Below are positions 54,104-62,608 of a stretch of 64,000 nucleotides of DNA, in pieces. The stretch is taken from positions 1 through 64,000 of the forward strand of contig NZ_PNCI01000004.1 of assembly GCF_005887095.1 (NCBI RefSeq), written 5' to 3'. Source of the DNA: Pseudoalteromonas rubra (lineage in GTDB: Bacteria; Pseudomonadota; Gammaproteobacteria; Enterobacterales; Alteromonadaceae). Positions within the stretch are counted from its first letter, which is position 1, and the number at the start of each line of letters is the position of its first letter. Made by a program: the position numbers and the translations under genes. The notes beneath the pieces are model-generated. The model was not told the DNA's origin. It saw nothing but the letters and a program-made list of their open reading frames with translations, and did no database searches.

Positions 54104-54390
54104 TGTCAGAATCGCCCGAACAGGTCACCGTCACCCTGCTGGGAAAGAGTCACCAGTTTTCCTGCACGCCAGGACAACAACAAGCACTAATTGATGCCGT
54201 CGACTTACTTAATGGTCGGGTCGACGAAATGCGTCAGCGCGATACGGTGCGCAGCGATCACAATGCCCTGTTGCTCGCTGCGCTGCATCTGTGTCATGAA
54301 TTGCTGGCATTGCAAAGTGATACCCAGCAAGCGGAGCAAACGCTGCAACAGCTGACCCAACGTATCAGCAATCAGATAGAGCGCGCTTAA
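54103..54390 (+). CDS. zapA: Cell division protein ZapA
   Basis: This 95-residue protein aligns with the N-terminal and helical parts of ZapA: VTVTLLGKSHQFSCTPGQQQALIDAVDLLNGRVDEM matches the conserved beta-hairpin and first helix. The C-terminal coiled coil is shorter than in E. coli (109 residues). ZapA binds and bundles FtsZ filaments at mid-cell. It begins on the TAATG of the preceding gene and ends directly at a GTG that starts the next gene. In many relatives the 6S RNA gene follows zapA; here no such RNA is visible in this gap, since the next coding region abuts. Confidence 0.88.
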   Translation: MSESPEQVTVTLLGKSHQFSCTPGQQQALIDAVDLLNGRVDEMRQRDTVRSDHNALLLAALHLCHELLALQSDTQQAEQTLQQLTQRISNQIERA

Positions 54391-55359
54391 GTGCTGCGCC
54401 TGCTTTGTGCTGTCTTCACCACACTGATGCTGGCACCAACAGCGCATGCTGCCAACTGGCATACGGTTTCTGCTCAGATAACCCTGATAGAACCCCAAGC
54501 AAAAGCCCGTTTTATCTTACCGAATATGGCGCTGATTCAGGGCAAAGCCTGTAGCGCCTTGATAGACAGCCACGGGGACTTTGTGGCACTGGAACAGGTG
54601 ATTAATCAACTCAAAGAACGCCTGAACACCCCGCTGTGTCATTTAATCGCCACTACCAGCGAAGCGCACCAGCTCACCGGGCTGGCGCTGTTAAAGCAAG
54701 CTTTTCCGAATGCCAGCGTACACCTGCCAAAGGCGCCACAGCTCACCGACCATACGCTGCGAAAAGCACTGGATACACAGCTCAGCAACTTTGCCAAAAG
54801 TATTGAGCTCAGTGAGCAAAGAGTAAGTAAACTACCAGCTGAGCAACAAGGTTCGTGGCGACAACGGCTGGCGCTGGCCAAGCAGCGGCTGACCCGCTGG
54901 CAAACGTTGCAAAGTACGGCTGTCACGAACGAGGCCATACTACCATCCCAGTTGGAACTGGGCGGAGTCACACTAAAACTCAGTCAGTTTCACGGCCAAA
55001 GCGGTTACGACCTGAGTGTGCTCAGTGTGCAGCAGGGCGCTTTGTTCGCCGGACAGAGCGCAAACTTGCTGCCCTATGTCCGCAACACAAGTTGGCACTC
55101 TGCTTTGCATGCCTTGCAGCAAACTCCTCAACTCGACTGGATCCTGCCAGCTTTTGGTAAACCCTATAAAGCTGAACAGCTCAGTGTACCAATCACATTT
55201 TTAACGCTGGCACAGCAACAGGCTGCGCAGGCAGATACCCGTTTCCCAGCAGCTCTGACTCCCCTTTATCAGGGTCTACCCTACAACCAGATGCAATTGA
55301 CTCAGCATTTCTCTCAGGCTGTCAAAGTGCTCGCCCACAAGAAGGCTTTGAATAAATAA
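54391..55359 (+). CDS. Exported protein with degenerate metallo-beta-lactamase-like fold
   Basis: This 322-residue protein begins with GTG immediately after the zapA stop and has a signal peptide (MLRLLCAVFTTLMLAPTAHA). The mature part follows the order of metallo-beta-lactamase-fold proteins: ACSALIDSHGDFVALEQVINQL, LCHLIATTSEAHQLTGLALLKQAFPNASVHLP, and a late LDWILPAFGKP. The zinc-binding HxHxDH is absent; the corresponding stretch reads ATTSEAHQLTG, with only one His. It is therefore probably not a zinc hydrolase. A helical Gln/Arg-rich insert (about residues 130-180) lies in the middle. Its placement next to zapA and mltD is intriguing, but a cell-wall or division role is only a guess. 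Confidence 0.68.
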   Translation: MLRLLCAVFTTLMLAPTAHAANWHTVSAQITLIEPQAKARFILPNMALIQGKACSALIDSHGDFVALEQVINQLKERLNTPLCHLIATTSEAHQLTGLALLKQAFPNASVHLPKAPQLTDHTLRKALDTQLSNFAKSIELSEQRVSKLPAEQQGSWRQRLALAKQRLTRWQTLQSTAVTNEAILPSQLELGGVTLKLSQFHGQSGYDLSVLSVQQGALFAGQSANLLPYVRNTSWHSALHALQQTPQLDWILPAFGKPYKAEQLSVPITFLTLAQQQAAQADTRFPAALTPLYQGLPYNQMQLTQHFSQAVKVLAHKKALNK

Positions 55360-55383
55360 TCGCCAGCAAGTATAGTGAACCTT

Positions 55384-56901
55384 ATGAGAGATTCAGGCCG
55401 TTTTTTTATGTCTTGGTGGCGCGTACTTAATTCGTTACGCTGCGGTGTCATCGTCTTGTGTTCATTGGTGCTGACAGCATGTCTCAGCTCCCCGGAACGT
55501 CATGCTACCCCTGCGGATATCAACCTGGCGTTGAACCTCGCCGGCGAGGAATTACCAACCCCGGAAGCTGAGCAACCAGACACCACCGCCCCTTTGCCGG
55601 TGATCACAGAACAGCCGCAGCAATATCAAGAGCTCTGGCAATATATCGCCGCAAACCTCAGCTTTGATATTACACCCAATGCACGCCTGCAGAAACGGGT
55701 GCAATGGTACCTGTCACAGCCTAATTACTTATTGAGCGTGAACGAGCGCGCTGCCCCCTACCTCTATCACATAGTGAAAAAAGTAGAACAACGAAAGCTG
55801 CCTATGGAATTGGCATTGTTGCCTTTTGTTGAAAGTGATTTCCGGCCCACGGCACGCTCTTCTCAGGGTGCTGTCGGAGTGTGGCAGCTGGTTGATGCAA
55901 CCGCCTACCATTTTGGCCTGCAAAGCAATGACTGGTATGACGGCCGTCAGGATGTGCTGGCCGCAACCGATGCGGCACTCGATTATTTACACTATCTGCG
56001 GCAGCGGTTTAATGGTAACTGGTTACATGCACTGGCAGCTTATAATTCCGGTGAAGGGCGAGTTAAAGCGGCGATAAGATACAACCAAAAGCACAAGCGT
56101 AGTAGCCATTTCTGGCATCTGAAACTACCCAGGGAGACCGCTGACTATGTGCCTAAGCTACTGGCTTTGAGCTACCTGTTACAGCATCCAGAGACAGGCC
56201 TGCGACGCCCCAGTTTGCCAAATGAAGCACAAACGACCGTGTTAGATGTTGGGCAAGCGTTTAATTTTGGCATTTTGGCTGCATTACTCGACATTGATAA
56301 GCAGCGATTACATCAGCTCAACCCGGGGTATTTACGTCATCAGAGTCCGGCTGACGGGCCATTTAAGGTGCTGCTACCTATGGATCAACAGCAGTTGTTC
56401 GCCACCGACTTTTACCGCCGTCAGTTCAGCACGCACTATCAGGTGAAGCTCAATGACACTCTTTACGGTATCGCAAGACGACATAACACCAGCGTTGCGC
56501 AGTTAAAACAGCTCAACAATAAAACCCGGGACCTTATTCGGGTTGGCGAAACATTGCTTATCCACCGCGCTCATGCCAAAGACGACCTCACAGTAGATTA
56601 TGAGATCAGTCCCTATTTACAGCAACAACGGCCAGCTAAAGTCGCGACCTATGAAAAGCATCATGTGATTCAGGACGGTGATTCTCTTTGGGCCCTCAGC
56701 CGCCAATATCAGGTGCCGATGAAAGATTTGCTCGACTGGAATCAACTCACAACACAAAGTCTGCTATCTCCTGGCGATACACTGATCCTTCACTTGCCAG
56801 TAGAAGCCCCTGCAACCCCTCAGCCGAGCGTAGGTACAGGGAGCGGCAAAGATTACCTCGATGAACTAAAAACACTGGTCAAGCCGAAAAGCGATCCGTA
56901 G
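55384..56901 (+). CDS. mltD: Membrane-bound lytic transglycosylase D-like, two LysM domains
   Basis: This protein of about 505 residues cleaves peptidoglycan glycan strands. It has a lipoprotein signal (VIVLCSLVLTAC, Cys33 from this start). The transglycosylase domain has the catalytic Glu in LPFVESDFRPTARSSQGAVGVWQLVDATA (about residues 142-170) and the AAYNSGEGRVKAAI segment. Two LysM peptidoglycan-binding domains follow: YQVKLNDTLYGIARRHNTSVAQL at about 351-373 and HHVIQDGDSLWALSRQYQVPMKDL at about 422-445. The start is uncertain: ATG at 55384 is taken, but GTG at 55375 or ATG at 55408 are possible, and no clear ribosome-binding site is seen. Confidence 0.9.
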   Translation: MRDSGRFFMSWWRVLNSLRCGVIVLCSLVLTACLSSPERHATPADINLALNLAGEELPTPEAEQPDTTAPLPVITEQPQQYQELWQYIAANLSFDITPNARLQKRVQWYLSQPNYLLSVNERAAPYLYHIVKKVEQRKLPMELALLPFVESDFRPTARSSQGAVGVWQLVDATAYHFGLQSNDWYDGRQDVLAATDAALDYLHYLRQRFNGNWLHALAAYNSGEGRVKAAIRYNQKHKRSSHFWHLKLPRETADYVPKLLALSYLLQHPETGLRRPSLPNEAQTTVLDVGQAFNFGILAALLDIDKQRLHQLNPGYLRHQSPADGPFKVLLPMDQQQLFATDFYRRQFSTHYQVKLNDTLYGIARRHNTSVAQLKQLNNKTRDLIRVGETLLIHRAHAKDDLTVDYEISPYLQQQRPAKVATYEKHHVIQDGDSLWALSRQYQVPMKDLLDWNQLTTQSLLSPGDTLILHLPVEAPATPQPSVGTGSGKDYLDELKTLVKPKSDP

Positions 56902-56942
56902 AATGCCTGACACTACAACACTACGAAAATGAAGAGATTACT

Positions 56943-57437
56943 ATGCAGATCGCAAACAATACTGTGGTTGAGTTCCACTACACCCTGAGCGAAGCCGGTG
57001 AGCAGCTGGAAACCAGCACCAATCAGGACGCACTGGTATACCTGCACGGCGCCGAAGGCATGTTGCCAGGCCTGGAAGCTGGGTTAGAAGGCAAAGCGGC
57101 AGGCGATAAAGTGACCCTGACGCTGGAACCAAAGGATGCCTACGGTGAGTATCAGGAAGGCCTGACTCAGCGCATCCCTATTAAGCACCTGCAGGGTCTG
57201 GGCAACGCCAAAGTCTGGAAACCAGGTATGACAGCTATTGTAGAATCTAACCAAGGTCGCCACCAGGTACAGATCATTAAAGTAGGCCGTTTCAACGCAG
57301 ATTGCGATCTTAACCACCCTTTTGCAGGTAAAACACTGACCTTTGACATCGAGATCTTGTCTGTGCGCGAAGCCACAGCGGAAGAAGTGGCACATGGCCA
57401 CGTGCACGCTGAAGGCGGCTGCGGTCACAACCATTAA
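56943..57437 (+). CDS. slyD: FKBP-type peptidyl-prolyl isomerase SlyD-like
   Basis: This 164-residue protein has the SlyD layout. The first FKBP part includes VVEFHYTLSEAGEQLETS and LVYLHGAEGMLPGLEAGLEGKAAGDKVTLTLEPKDAYGEY (in segments, about residues 31-70). An insert-in-flap chaperone domain follows (about 70-125), then the FKBP end HPFAGKTLTFDIEILSVREA. The tail HGHVHAEGGCGHNH is short but His-rich and could bind nickel. It catalyses proline isomerisation and aids folding. A SlyD of this length lacks the long metal-binding tail of E. coli SlyD (196). The SDR gene follows at 9 bases. Confidence 0.92.
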   Translation: MQIANNTVVEFHYTLSEAGEQLETSTNQDALVYLHGAEGMLPGLEAGLEGKAAGDKVTLTLEPKDAYGEYQEGLTQRIPIKHLQGLGNAKVWKPGMTAIVESNQGRHQVQIIKVGRFNADCDLNHPFAGKTLTFDIEILSVREATAEEVAHGHVHAEGGCGHNH

Positions 57438-57446
57438 GGAAAACAC

Positions 57447-58175
57447 ATGCAAAAAGTTGCCATTGTAACCGGTGGCAGCGTCGGCATTGGTAAAGCCATT
57501 GTCGAACGTCTGCTAAATCAGGGCTATCAGGTGTTCAATTTGGACATTCAAGCTGCGTCACATGGAGAGTATCGCCACTGTGACGTCAGTGATGTAAGCG
57601 CAGTGCACGATACCATCGCAGACATCATCGCCACTACAGGACGTGTTGATGCACTGGTGTCTAACGCAGGTAAACACCTCAGCGCCACCATAGAAGACAC
57701 CGATGAACACACCCTGGATCAGCTTTTTGCCCTCAATGTCAAAGGTGCCTATAGCGCCATTCAGGCTGTGCTGCCAACCATGAAAGCGCAAAATGATGGT
57801 AGTATTGTCCTGATCTCCTCTGATCAGGCTTTAGTAGGCAAGCCTAACTCGTTTGCTTATAACCTGACCAAGGCTGCACTGGCCTCAATGGCCAAGACCA
57901 CAGCACTGGATTATGCGGGCTATAATATTCGCGCAAATGCGGTGTGCCCCGGCACCATAGAAACACCTCTGTTTCATCAGGCTATCGATCGATACTGTGA
58001 AAAAAGCGGTGCCGATAAGCAGGCCATTGTCGCTGAAGAAGCGGCACTCCAGCCTCTGGGCCGATTAGGTCAGGCGGATGAAGTAGCAGCATTGGTGGTA
58101 TTTTTACTGAGTCCCGATGCCAGCTTTATTACCGGCAGTTTGCAAACCATAGACGGCGGATATACAGCACGATGA
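57447..58175 (+). CDS. Short-chain dehydrogenase/reductase (SDR)
   Basis: This 242-residue classical SDR has the cofactor loop TGGSVGIG (about residues 8-15), DVSDV, the NAG motif [11 protein letters not shown] (about 69-79), catalytic Ser in [10 protein letters not shown], the YxxxK pair in YNLTKAAL (about 139-146) and a [11 protein letters not shown] segment. NAD is favoured by the Asp at the end of the second strand (FNLDIQA). The substrate is unknown. The gene overlaps the next by the ATGA at 58172-58175. Together with an amidohydrolase-2 partner this suggests oxidation of a sugar or polyol to a lactone followed by lactone opening, as in L-fucose-type pathways. Confidence 0.9.
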   Translation: MQKVAIVTGGSVGIGKAIVERLLNQGYQVFNLDIQAASHGEYRHCDVSDVSAVHDTIADIIATTGRVDALVSNAGKHLSATIEDTDEHTLDQLFALNVKGAYSAIQAVLPTMKAQNDGSIVLISSDQALVGKPNSFAYNLTKAALASMAKTTALDYAGYNIRANAVCPGTIETPLFHQAIDRYCEKSGADKQAIVAEEAALQPLGRLGQADEVAALVVFLLSPDASFITGSLQTIDGGYTAR

Positions 58176-59014
58176 ACAAAATTATTGACCCTCACCTTCA
58201 CTTTTTCTCACTGCAGCAGGGTCAATATCACTGGCTGAAACATAACCCGCCTGGCTGGCCTAATCTCGACCGGATCAGGCAGGACCACCTGCCCGATGCG
58301 CTCTTCAGTCTGAGCGACTTTTCTCTTGAAGGGTGTGTCCACATTGAGGCGGGCTTTGACAACGAGCAACCCCGGCGCGAGCTGGACTGGCTGGCACAGC
58401 TACTACCAGCCTCGCGTTATAAAGCGGTTAGCTATGCACAGATCGACGCCCCAGCGGCACAGTTTCGTCGCCAGCTGGAAGCACTAAAACATCCCAGTCT
58501 GGTTGCCATACGCGACATCACTGAGGGCCAGGATGCAACACGCCTGCTCACTCCCCAGGTTGCCGATAATCTTGCCTGCCTGAGTGAAAATGGCTTGCAC
58601 TTTGAGGCCCAGTTTGAGCTCAATCAGCATAATGTGGTGACGCAGCTGTGTAACATTGCACGCCAGGTGCCAAATTTACGTATTATGCTCAATCATAGCG
58701 GGCTGGTGGGTCAAGCAGACAGCTGGCTGGAAAATGCGGCCTTACTGGCAGCACTCCCGCATTGCGCTATCAAGTTTTCAGGGCATGAATTGCTGGCAAC
58801 CCCTTTGCCTTTACAGGACCAACTCACCCGCTTACTGGACTTATTTGGCACTGAGCGAGTCATGTTTGCCTCTAACCATCCGGTGTGCCTGATCCGACAT
58901 GATTACCTGGGTGTCTGGCATCAATATTTGGCCTTGTGCCAGCAAGACAATGCGCTCTGGCATCGACTCAGCTACGCCAATGCCAAAAATTGGTATGGGT
59001 TTAACGGATCTTAA
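58172..59014 (+). CDS. Amidohydrolase-2 family protein (lactonase-like)
   Basis: This 280-residue protein starts [19 protein letters not shown] is the metal-binding strand of the amidohydrolase-2 family. [21 protein letters not shown] text, [32 protein letters not shown] (about residues 170-179), and [10 protein letters not shown] (about 231-240) resemble fuconolactonase/TIM-type lactonases. It probably hydrolyses a sugar lactone made by the SDR just upstream, with which it is translationally coupled. Its last 14 bases overlap the end of the convergent DUF2884 gene. No sugar transporter or kinase gene is nearby, so the pathway cannot be fixed. Confidence 0.85.
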   Translation: MNKIIDPHLHFFSLQQGQYHWLKHNPPGWPNLDRIRQDHLPDALFSLSDFSLEGCVHIEAGFDNEQPRRELDWLAQLLPASRYKAVSYAQIDAPAAQFRRQLEALKHPSLVAIRDITEGQDATRLLTPQVADNLACLSENGLHFEAQFELNQHNVVTQLCNIARQVPNLRIMLNHSGLVGQADSWLENAALLAALPHCAIKFSGHELLATPLPLQDQLTRLLDLFGTERVMFASNHPVCLIRHDYLGVWHQYLALCQQDNALWHRLSYANAKNWYGFNGS

Positions 59015-59777
59015 CGAGATCGTATTCGGCCAGACTCGGAACTATGCTTTGTAGCCGGGTCTCTGTTTTGTCCAAAGCGTTAAGGCATTCACAGTATTCA
59101 TCTGCCTTTTCTTCCAGTTGATAGGCCTTCTTCTTAAGTGACTTGTCGATTTCACTGGATATAATTTCCATGCGCTGGCCCATGTCGCTGAAACGATCTT
59201 CAATATTGCCTTCTCTGGCTTTAAACGCGTCCCCGACAGACACCAGTATCGCCCCCAAAGAGCCATGTACAGCGGAATGGATCCGCTCGCTGATCTCCTT
59301 GGTAAAAAAGTCATCAATTTTAGAGAGTGACTGCGGCGCGATAAAATAGAAGTCTTCACCACGCTTAAACTTGTCCATCAGTGCGCGCTCAACATATTGC
59401 AGTTGGGTTTTCAGCACTTCCGGATCGTTATCAGACATGCCCTCGACGACCTGCTCTATGGCACTCAGGCCCAGGTTTACGCCATCAGTTGCCAGATTCA
59501 CCAGCTCAGGGACAGTGTCGCGGATCCCAAGCGCATATTCATTCAGTAACAGTGTGTCCTGATCGCTAAGCTGGATCCATTTTCCTTTGATCAGCAGCTG
59601 ATTATCATTGTTGATCTGCACCCGGGTCTGATTTTTATCGACGATGCGGATGACCGAATCTGTGATGATCAAGCCATGGCCCAGTTCAACATCACATTTA
59701 CCCGCCGCCTGAGAAAGCGCCGGCATTAGCCATAAAGCGGATATAAATAAGAATTGTAAAATGCGTACACAGAACAC
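59001..59777 (-). CDS. DUF2884 (YggN-like) exported protein
   Basis: This 258-residue protein starts with GTG at 59777, where GGAGG lies 7 bases upstream. A signal peptide (MFCVRILQFLFISALWLMPALSQA) ends near residue 24. The mature protein resembles DUF2884/YggN: CDVELGHGLIITDSVIRI, followed by WIQLSDQDTLLLNEYALGIRDTVPELVNLATDGVNLGLSAI (in segments), a pattern I recall from YggN. The C-terminal third is helical and charged, with a CECLNAL pair of Cys. Function is unknown. The end overlaps the amidohydrolase gene by 14 bases on the opposite strand, with GATCT and AGATC arms around the stops. Confidence 0.82.
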   Translation of the reverse strand: MFCVRILQFLFISALWLMPALSQAAGKCDVELGHGLIITDSVIRIVDKNQTRVQINNDNQLLIKGKWIQLSDQDTLLLNEYALGIRDTVPELVNLATDGVNLGLSAIEQVVEGMSDNDPEVLKTQLQYVERALMDKFKRGEDFYFIAPQSLSKIDDFFTKEISERIHSAVHGSLGAILVSVGDAFKAREGNIEDRFSDMGQRMEIISSEIDKSLKKKAYQLEEKADEYCECLNALDKTETRLQSIVPSLAEYDLVKIR

Positions 59778-59903
59778 GTGCTACCTCCACCTTAAGATAA
59801 TGTGAGCGTAGCAAATTTAGTGGGGCCAACCCACCCGTTTGCGGCGGGACTGGCCAATTTTTGCGCCTAATGGCAACACATGTGCCTTAATGAGCGTCTG
59901 AGG

Positions 59904-60437
59904 CTACTCGCAAAATGCATAGCGAACCAGCCTGACATAAGCGGTGGAGTTCTTACTAAACACATTGCTCACTTTGCCATCGCCAAAAGAGAACAGCCAG
60001 GCATTGCTTGGCGTACCTTCCACTGTGGTACTGGACCAGTAGTTTTTCTCCAGGGTTGCGAGAAAGACTTCCTCGTTAATGGCGGGCTTGACGCAGCGAT
60101 GCTCAACAATGCTGGCCAACTCCTTCACATTGGGCAGGTGCCAATCGCTGTAACCAGCAAATTCCTGGGCGTTGGCGGTTTGTAGTGCCTGTTGCCAGCT
60201 CAGCTCTTGTGCAACATTATCGCAGCTGCCACTATCATTATTATAAATCTGACCAAATGAACAGCGCTGCCACATCAGGTTAGTTTGCTTATCACAGACA
60301 GTACCATCATCTTTTATTTCAAACTGCGCCTTTGGCGTGGTGTCAGGTACCAAAGATGCTGACGCACAAATTTGTGAAGCAAACGCGCTGTAGCTAAAGC
60401 TGGCAGACGCGATTGCAGTTAAGATCAATGCTCTCAT
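59904..60437 (-). CDS. Secreted DUF1566 (Lcl C-terminal) protein
   Basis: This 177-residue protein has a signal peptide (MRALILTAIASASFSYSAFAS). The rest is one DUF1566 domain: VCDKQTNLMWQRCSFGQIY, WQQALQTANAQEFAGYSDWHLPNVKELASIVEHRC, YWSSTTVEGTPSNAWLFSFGDG and the ending TAYVRLVR. DUF1566 is related to C-type-lectin/sulphatase-modifying folds; the function is not known. Several Cys suggest disulphides. Its ATG overlaps the stop of the larger upstream gene (TAATG), and both proteins end in the same TAYVRLVR motif, so they are paralogous and expressed together. Confidence 0.85.
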   Translation of the reverse strand: MRALILTAIASASFSYSAFASQICASASLVPDTTPKAQFEIKDDGTVCDKQTNLMWQRCSFGQIYNNDSGSCDNVAQELSWQQALQTANAQEFAGYSDWHLPNVKELASIVEHRCVKPAINEEVFLATLEKNYWSSTTVEGTPSNAWLFSFGDGKVSNVFSKNSTAYVRLVRYAFCE

Positions 60438-62122
60438 TAGTCTTCCTCCCCGTAGCGACGCACTAGTCTGACATAAGCGGTTTGCGACTTATTGCGTGTC
60501 ACATCGTTGCCGGTTTTCATGTCGATAACCAAAGCCCGAACCAGGTTTGCATCTTTTCCGTCAGTCCCGTCCACACTCGTCTGCGTGGTCCAGTAGTACT
60601 GGTGCCCCAGCAATGCCTGATCCGGCACATGGGGGAAGTAAGTGGGGTCAAGCAAGTAGTCGCCACTGCTATTGTGATCGAGTAGATTCGCCAGCTCCAT
60701 ATAGGTCGGCAGACGCCAGTTATTCCCCCCACAGAAACTGGCTTCATTCACCGCGTCGATCAGGGCTTGTACACCACAATAATCATCCTGTGGGCAAGTC
60801 GAGTTAGGCGCGCCTGGTGTGACATTCGCTTTGCCTGCCAGGAACCAGGTGTAGTGATTTTGTGCGTTGCGTGTGCTGGTGTTAGGTAATACGCCCGCGG
60901 TCGCTTCTTTGACCTCCCAGATTAACCCCGTGACATTGTCCAATACACAAGCAAAGTTATCTTCACTATTTGGTAGTGGTTCAAACTCCTCACTAAACTT
61001 CGTAAAGTCAAAAGCCTGGTTTCCCTGACCACTTTTAGGAATAAACTGCACCACGGCATCCCGCCCAAGTTCAGCATCTTGTCCCGGAAAATCACTATTG
61101 CCACAGCTGATCTGCGCTGTGTTGTTGTAGCACAAAGTGGTGCCGGTATCATTTAGGTTGCCAAGCGGCTTAGGCAGGATCTCTATGTTTACTGTGTCCG
61201 TACCGGTGCGTTGCGCGCTGTCGGTCAAGGTGACTTTAAAGTCTATCGAGGTGGCCTGATTACCGCTTTTGAGCGGCGCCATAAAGGTGGTTTTACATGC
61301 CCGCTCATCTGCCAGCGTGACGGAACTGCCATTACTCACCTGCTCCCACATACAGGAAAACTGACCATCAACCGTGACACTGCTGCTGGCATCCAGAGTA
61401 ACCGTGTCCAGCTCCTGAACTTGTTGATCGTTCCCGGCATTGGCCAGTACCAATTGATCGTTCGCCAACAAAGATAGCCGCTCCGTAGTTGTACCAGTTC
61501 CCCCTTCGTCGTCGGTCACGGTGAGCTGCCATACAACCGAGCTCGGTGAGGCCAGTAAGGGATGGACAAAACTCAGGGTAGCCTGATCTGTACGCTCGGT
61601 GGTAATGGTACTGGGTCCGTCCAGCATCTTCCACTGGTAAGCCACTATGCTACCATTTTCATCCCGGTCGCTAGAGTCCACACCTGACAGGGTGATGGTA
61701 TCGGCGTATTTGGAGGTCCCGCTTTCTGGCGCGGTTTGCGTTATTTTAGCCTGCGGAAACAAATTGACTGACACGACATTGACTATCAAAGTATCACGGG
61801 CTGAGGTGCCATCGGGAGCCGTGTAACTGACTTCTAGCTCAACCGGGCTGTTTCCCTTTACATCCGGCGCGGTTACTGTCAGTTCCTCACCTTCTTGAGG
61901 AAAGCCCTCCATGTCGGGGCCTGAAATTACCTGCCAGCTAAACACACCACCAGAAGGTGACCCTAGGGCTTTGAGTGTAAATTCGATTTTTTCATTGACG
62001 GTGACATCTGAACCCGCGTTCACACTGACGCTGATATTCGGACTTTCATCACCACCGGAGCCGCCACCGCATGCGCTTAACATACTCGCCAACCCCAGAG
62101 CCAATACTGACTTCTTCAGCAT
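60437..62122 (-). CDS. Lipoprotein with Ig/PKD-like repeats and a DUF1566 domain
   Basis: This 561-residue protein has a lipoprotein signal (MLKKSVLALGLASMLSAC, Cys18) followed by a Gly-rich linker. Three beta-sandwich repeats follow (about residues 30-115, 120-215 and 220-315). They share the PKD/REJ-like pattern 'VNAGSDVTVNE', 'ITLSGVDSSDRDENGSIVAYQWKM', 'ANAGNDQQVQELDTVTLDAS'. The C-terminal DUF1566 domain (about 380-555) contains DNVTGLIWEVK, NNWRLPTYMELANLLDH, YYWTTQTS and TAYVRLVR. The layout suggests a stalk holding a lectin-like head at the cell surface; adhesion or substrate binding is an inference. The second gene encodes a free head domain. Confidence 0.85.
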   Translation of the reverse strand: MLKKSVLALGLASMLSACGGGSGGDESPNISVSVNAGSDVTVNEKIEFTLKALGSPSGGVFSWQVISGPDMEGFPQEGEELTVTAPDVKGNSPVELEVSYTAPDGTSARDTLIVNVVSVNLFPQAKITQTAPESGTSKYADTITLSGVDSSDRDENGSIVAYQWKMLDGPSTITTERTDQATLSFVHPLLASPSSVVWQLTVTDDEGGTGTTTERLSLLANDQLVLANAGNDQQVQELDTVTLDASSSVTVDGQFSCMWEQVSNGSSVTLADERACKTTFMAPLKSGNQATSIDFKVTLTDSAQRTGTDTVNIEILPKPLGNLNDTGTTLCYNNTAQISCGNSDFPGQDAELGRDAVVQFIPKSGQGNQAFDFTKFSEEFEPLPNSEDNFACVLDNVTGLIWEVKEATAGVLPNTSTRNAQNHYTWFLAGKANVTPGAPNSTCPQDDYCGVQALIDAVNEASFCGGNNWRLPTYMELANLLDHNSSGDYLLDPTYFPHVPDQALLGHQYYWTTQTSVDGTDGKDANLVRALVIDMKTGNDVTRNKSQTAYVRLVRRYGEED

Positions 62123-62263
62123 GGTAACTCCCTAAAACGTGACTGTTCCATTGCACAGCATGCTATTACTGCCAACGGACGATTGTACCTAAACCATGGA
62201 ATAGTGCACCGCAGGCAAGGTTATCCCCTGCTCTGCACGCAAGTGTGGTGTACATTGAAAAGC

Positions 62264-62596
62264 TTAGAGGTAACTATCCTGGTGGATCCGAACAAATAAC
62301 TTAGTGCCTACTTTGCTGTAATCTACCTTATACTCACGCCCGTCAAGCGCCTGAATAAACAACAGTCTCTTTACTTCACCAAACACATCCACGCTGGCCA
62401 CGTGAACTACCTCTAAGTAACGCTCTTTGGCTTCGCGACGGTTTCTTGGCAGTTCTTCTTTGAACGGCACTAATCCGGTCGGAGTCACCTTGATTTTTGG
62501 GTGATTTTCTCCATTCACGACAACTAAATCGAGCTTTTTCTCTTTGTGGATAATGGTGTTGCGACCACTTTTAATAAAAGCTTTATCAAAGCTCAT
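62264..62596 (-). CDS. Uncharacterised small basic protein
   Basis: I do not recognise this 110-residue protein. It is basic, begins MSFDKAFIKSGRNTIIHKEKK and appears rich in beta strands (LDLVVVNGENHPKIKVTPTG, EVVHVASVDVFGEVKRLLFIQ), with no signal peptide. It follows the next gene on the minus strand by 12 bases, so the two are probably one transcript. The 140 bases downstream, up to the lipoprotein gene, hold nothing I can name. It looks like a real gene because of its operon position and codon pattern. Confidence 0.65.
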   Translation of the reverse strand: MSFDKAFIKSGRNTIIHKEKKLDLVVVNGENHPKIKVTPTGLVPFKEELPRNRREAKERYLEVVHVASVDVFGEVKRLLFIQALDGREYKVDYSKVGTKLFVRIHQDSYL

Positions 62597-62608
62597 GTAT
62601 TTATCCTG

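Noticed and set aside
54391..54391. 6S RNA (ssrS) expected after zapA
   Set aside because: There is no gap after zapA; the next coding region starts at once. I found no 6S-like structure in this neighbourhood.
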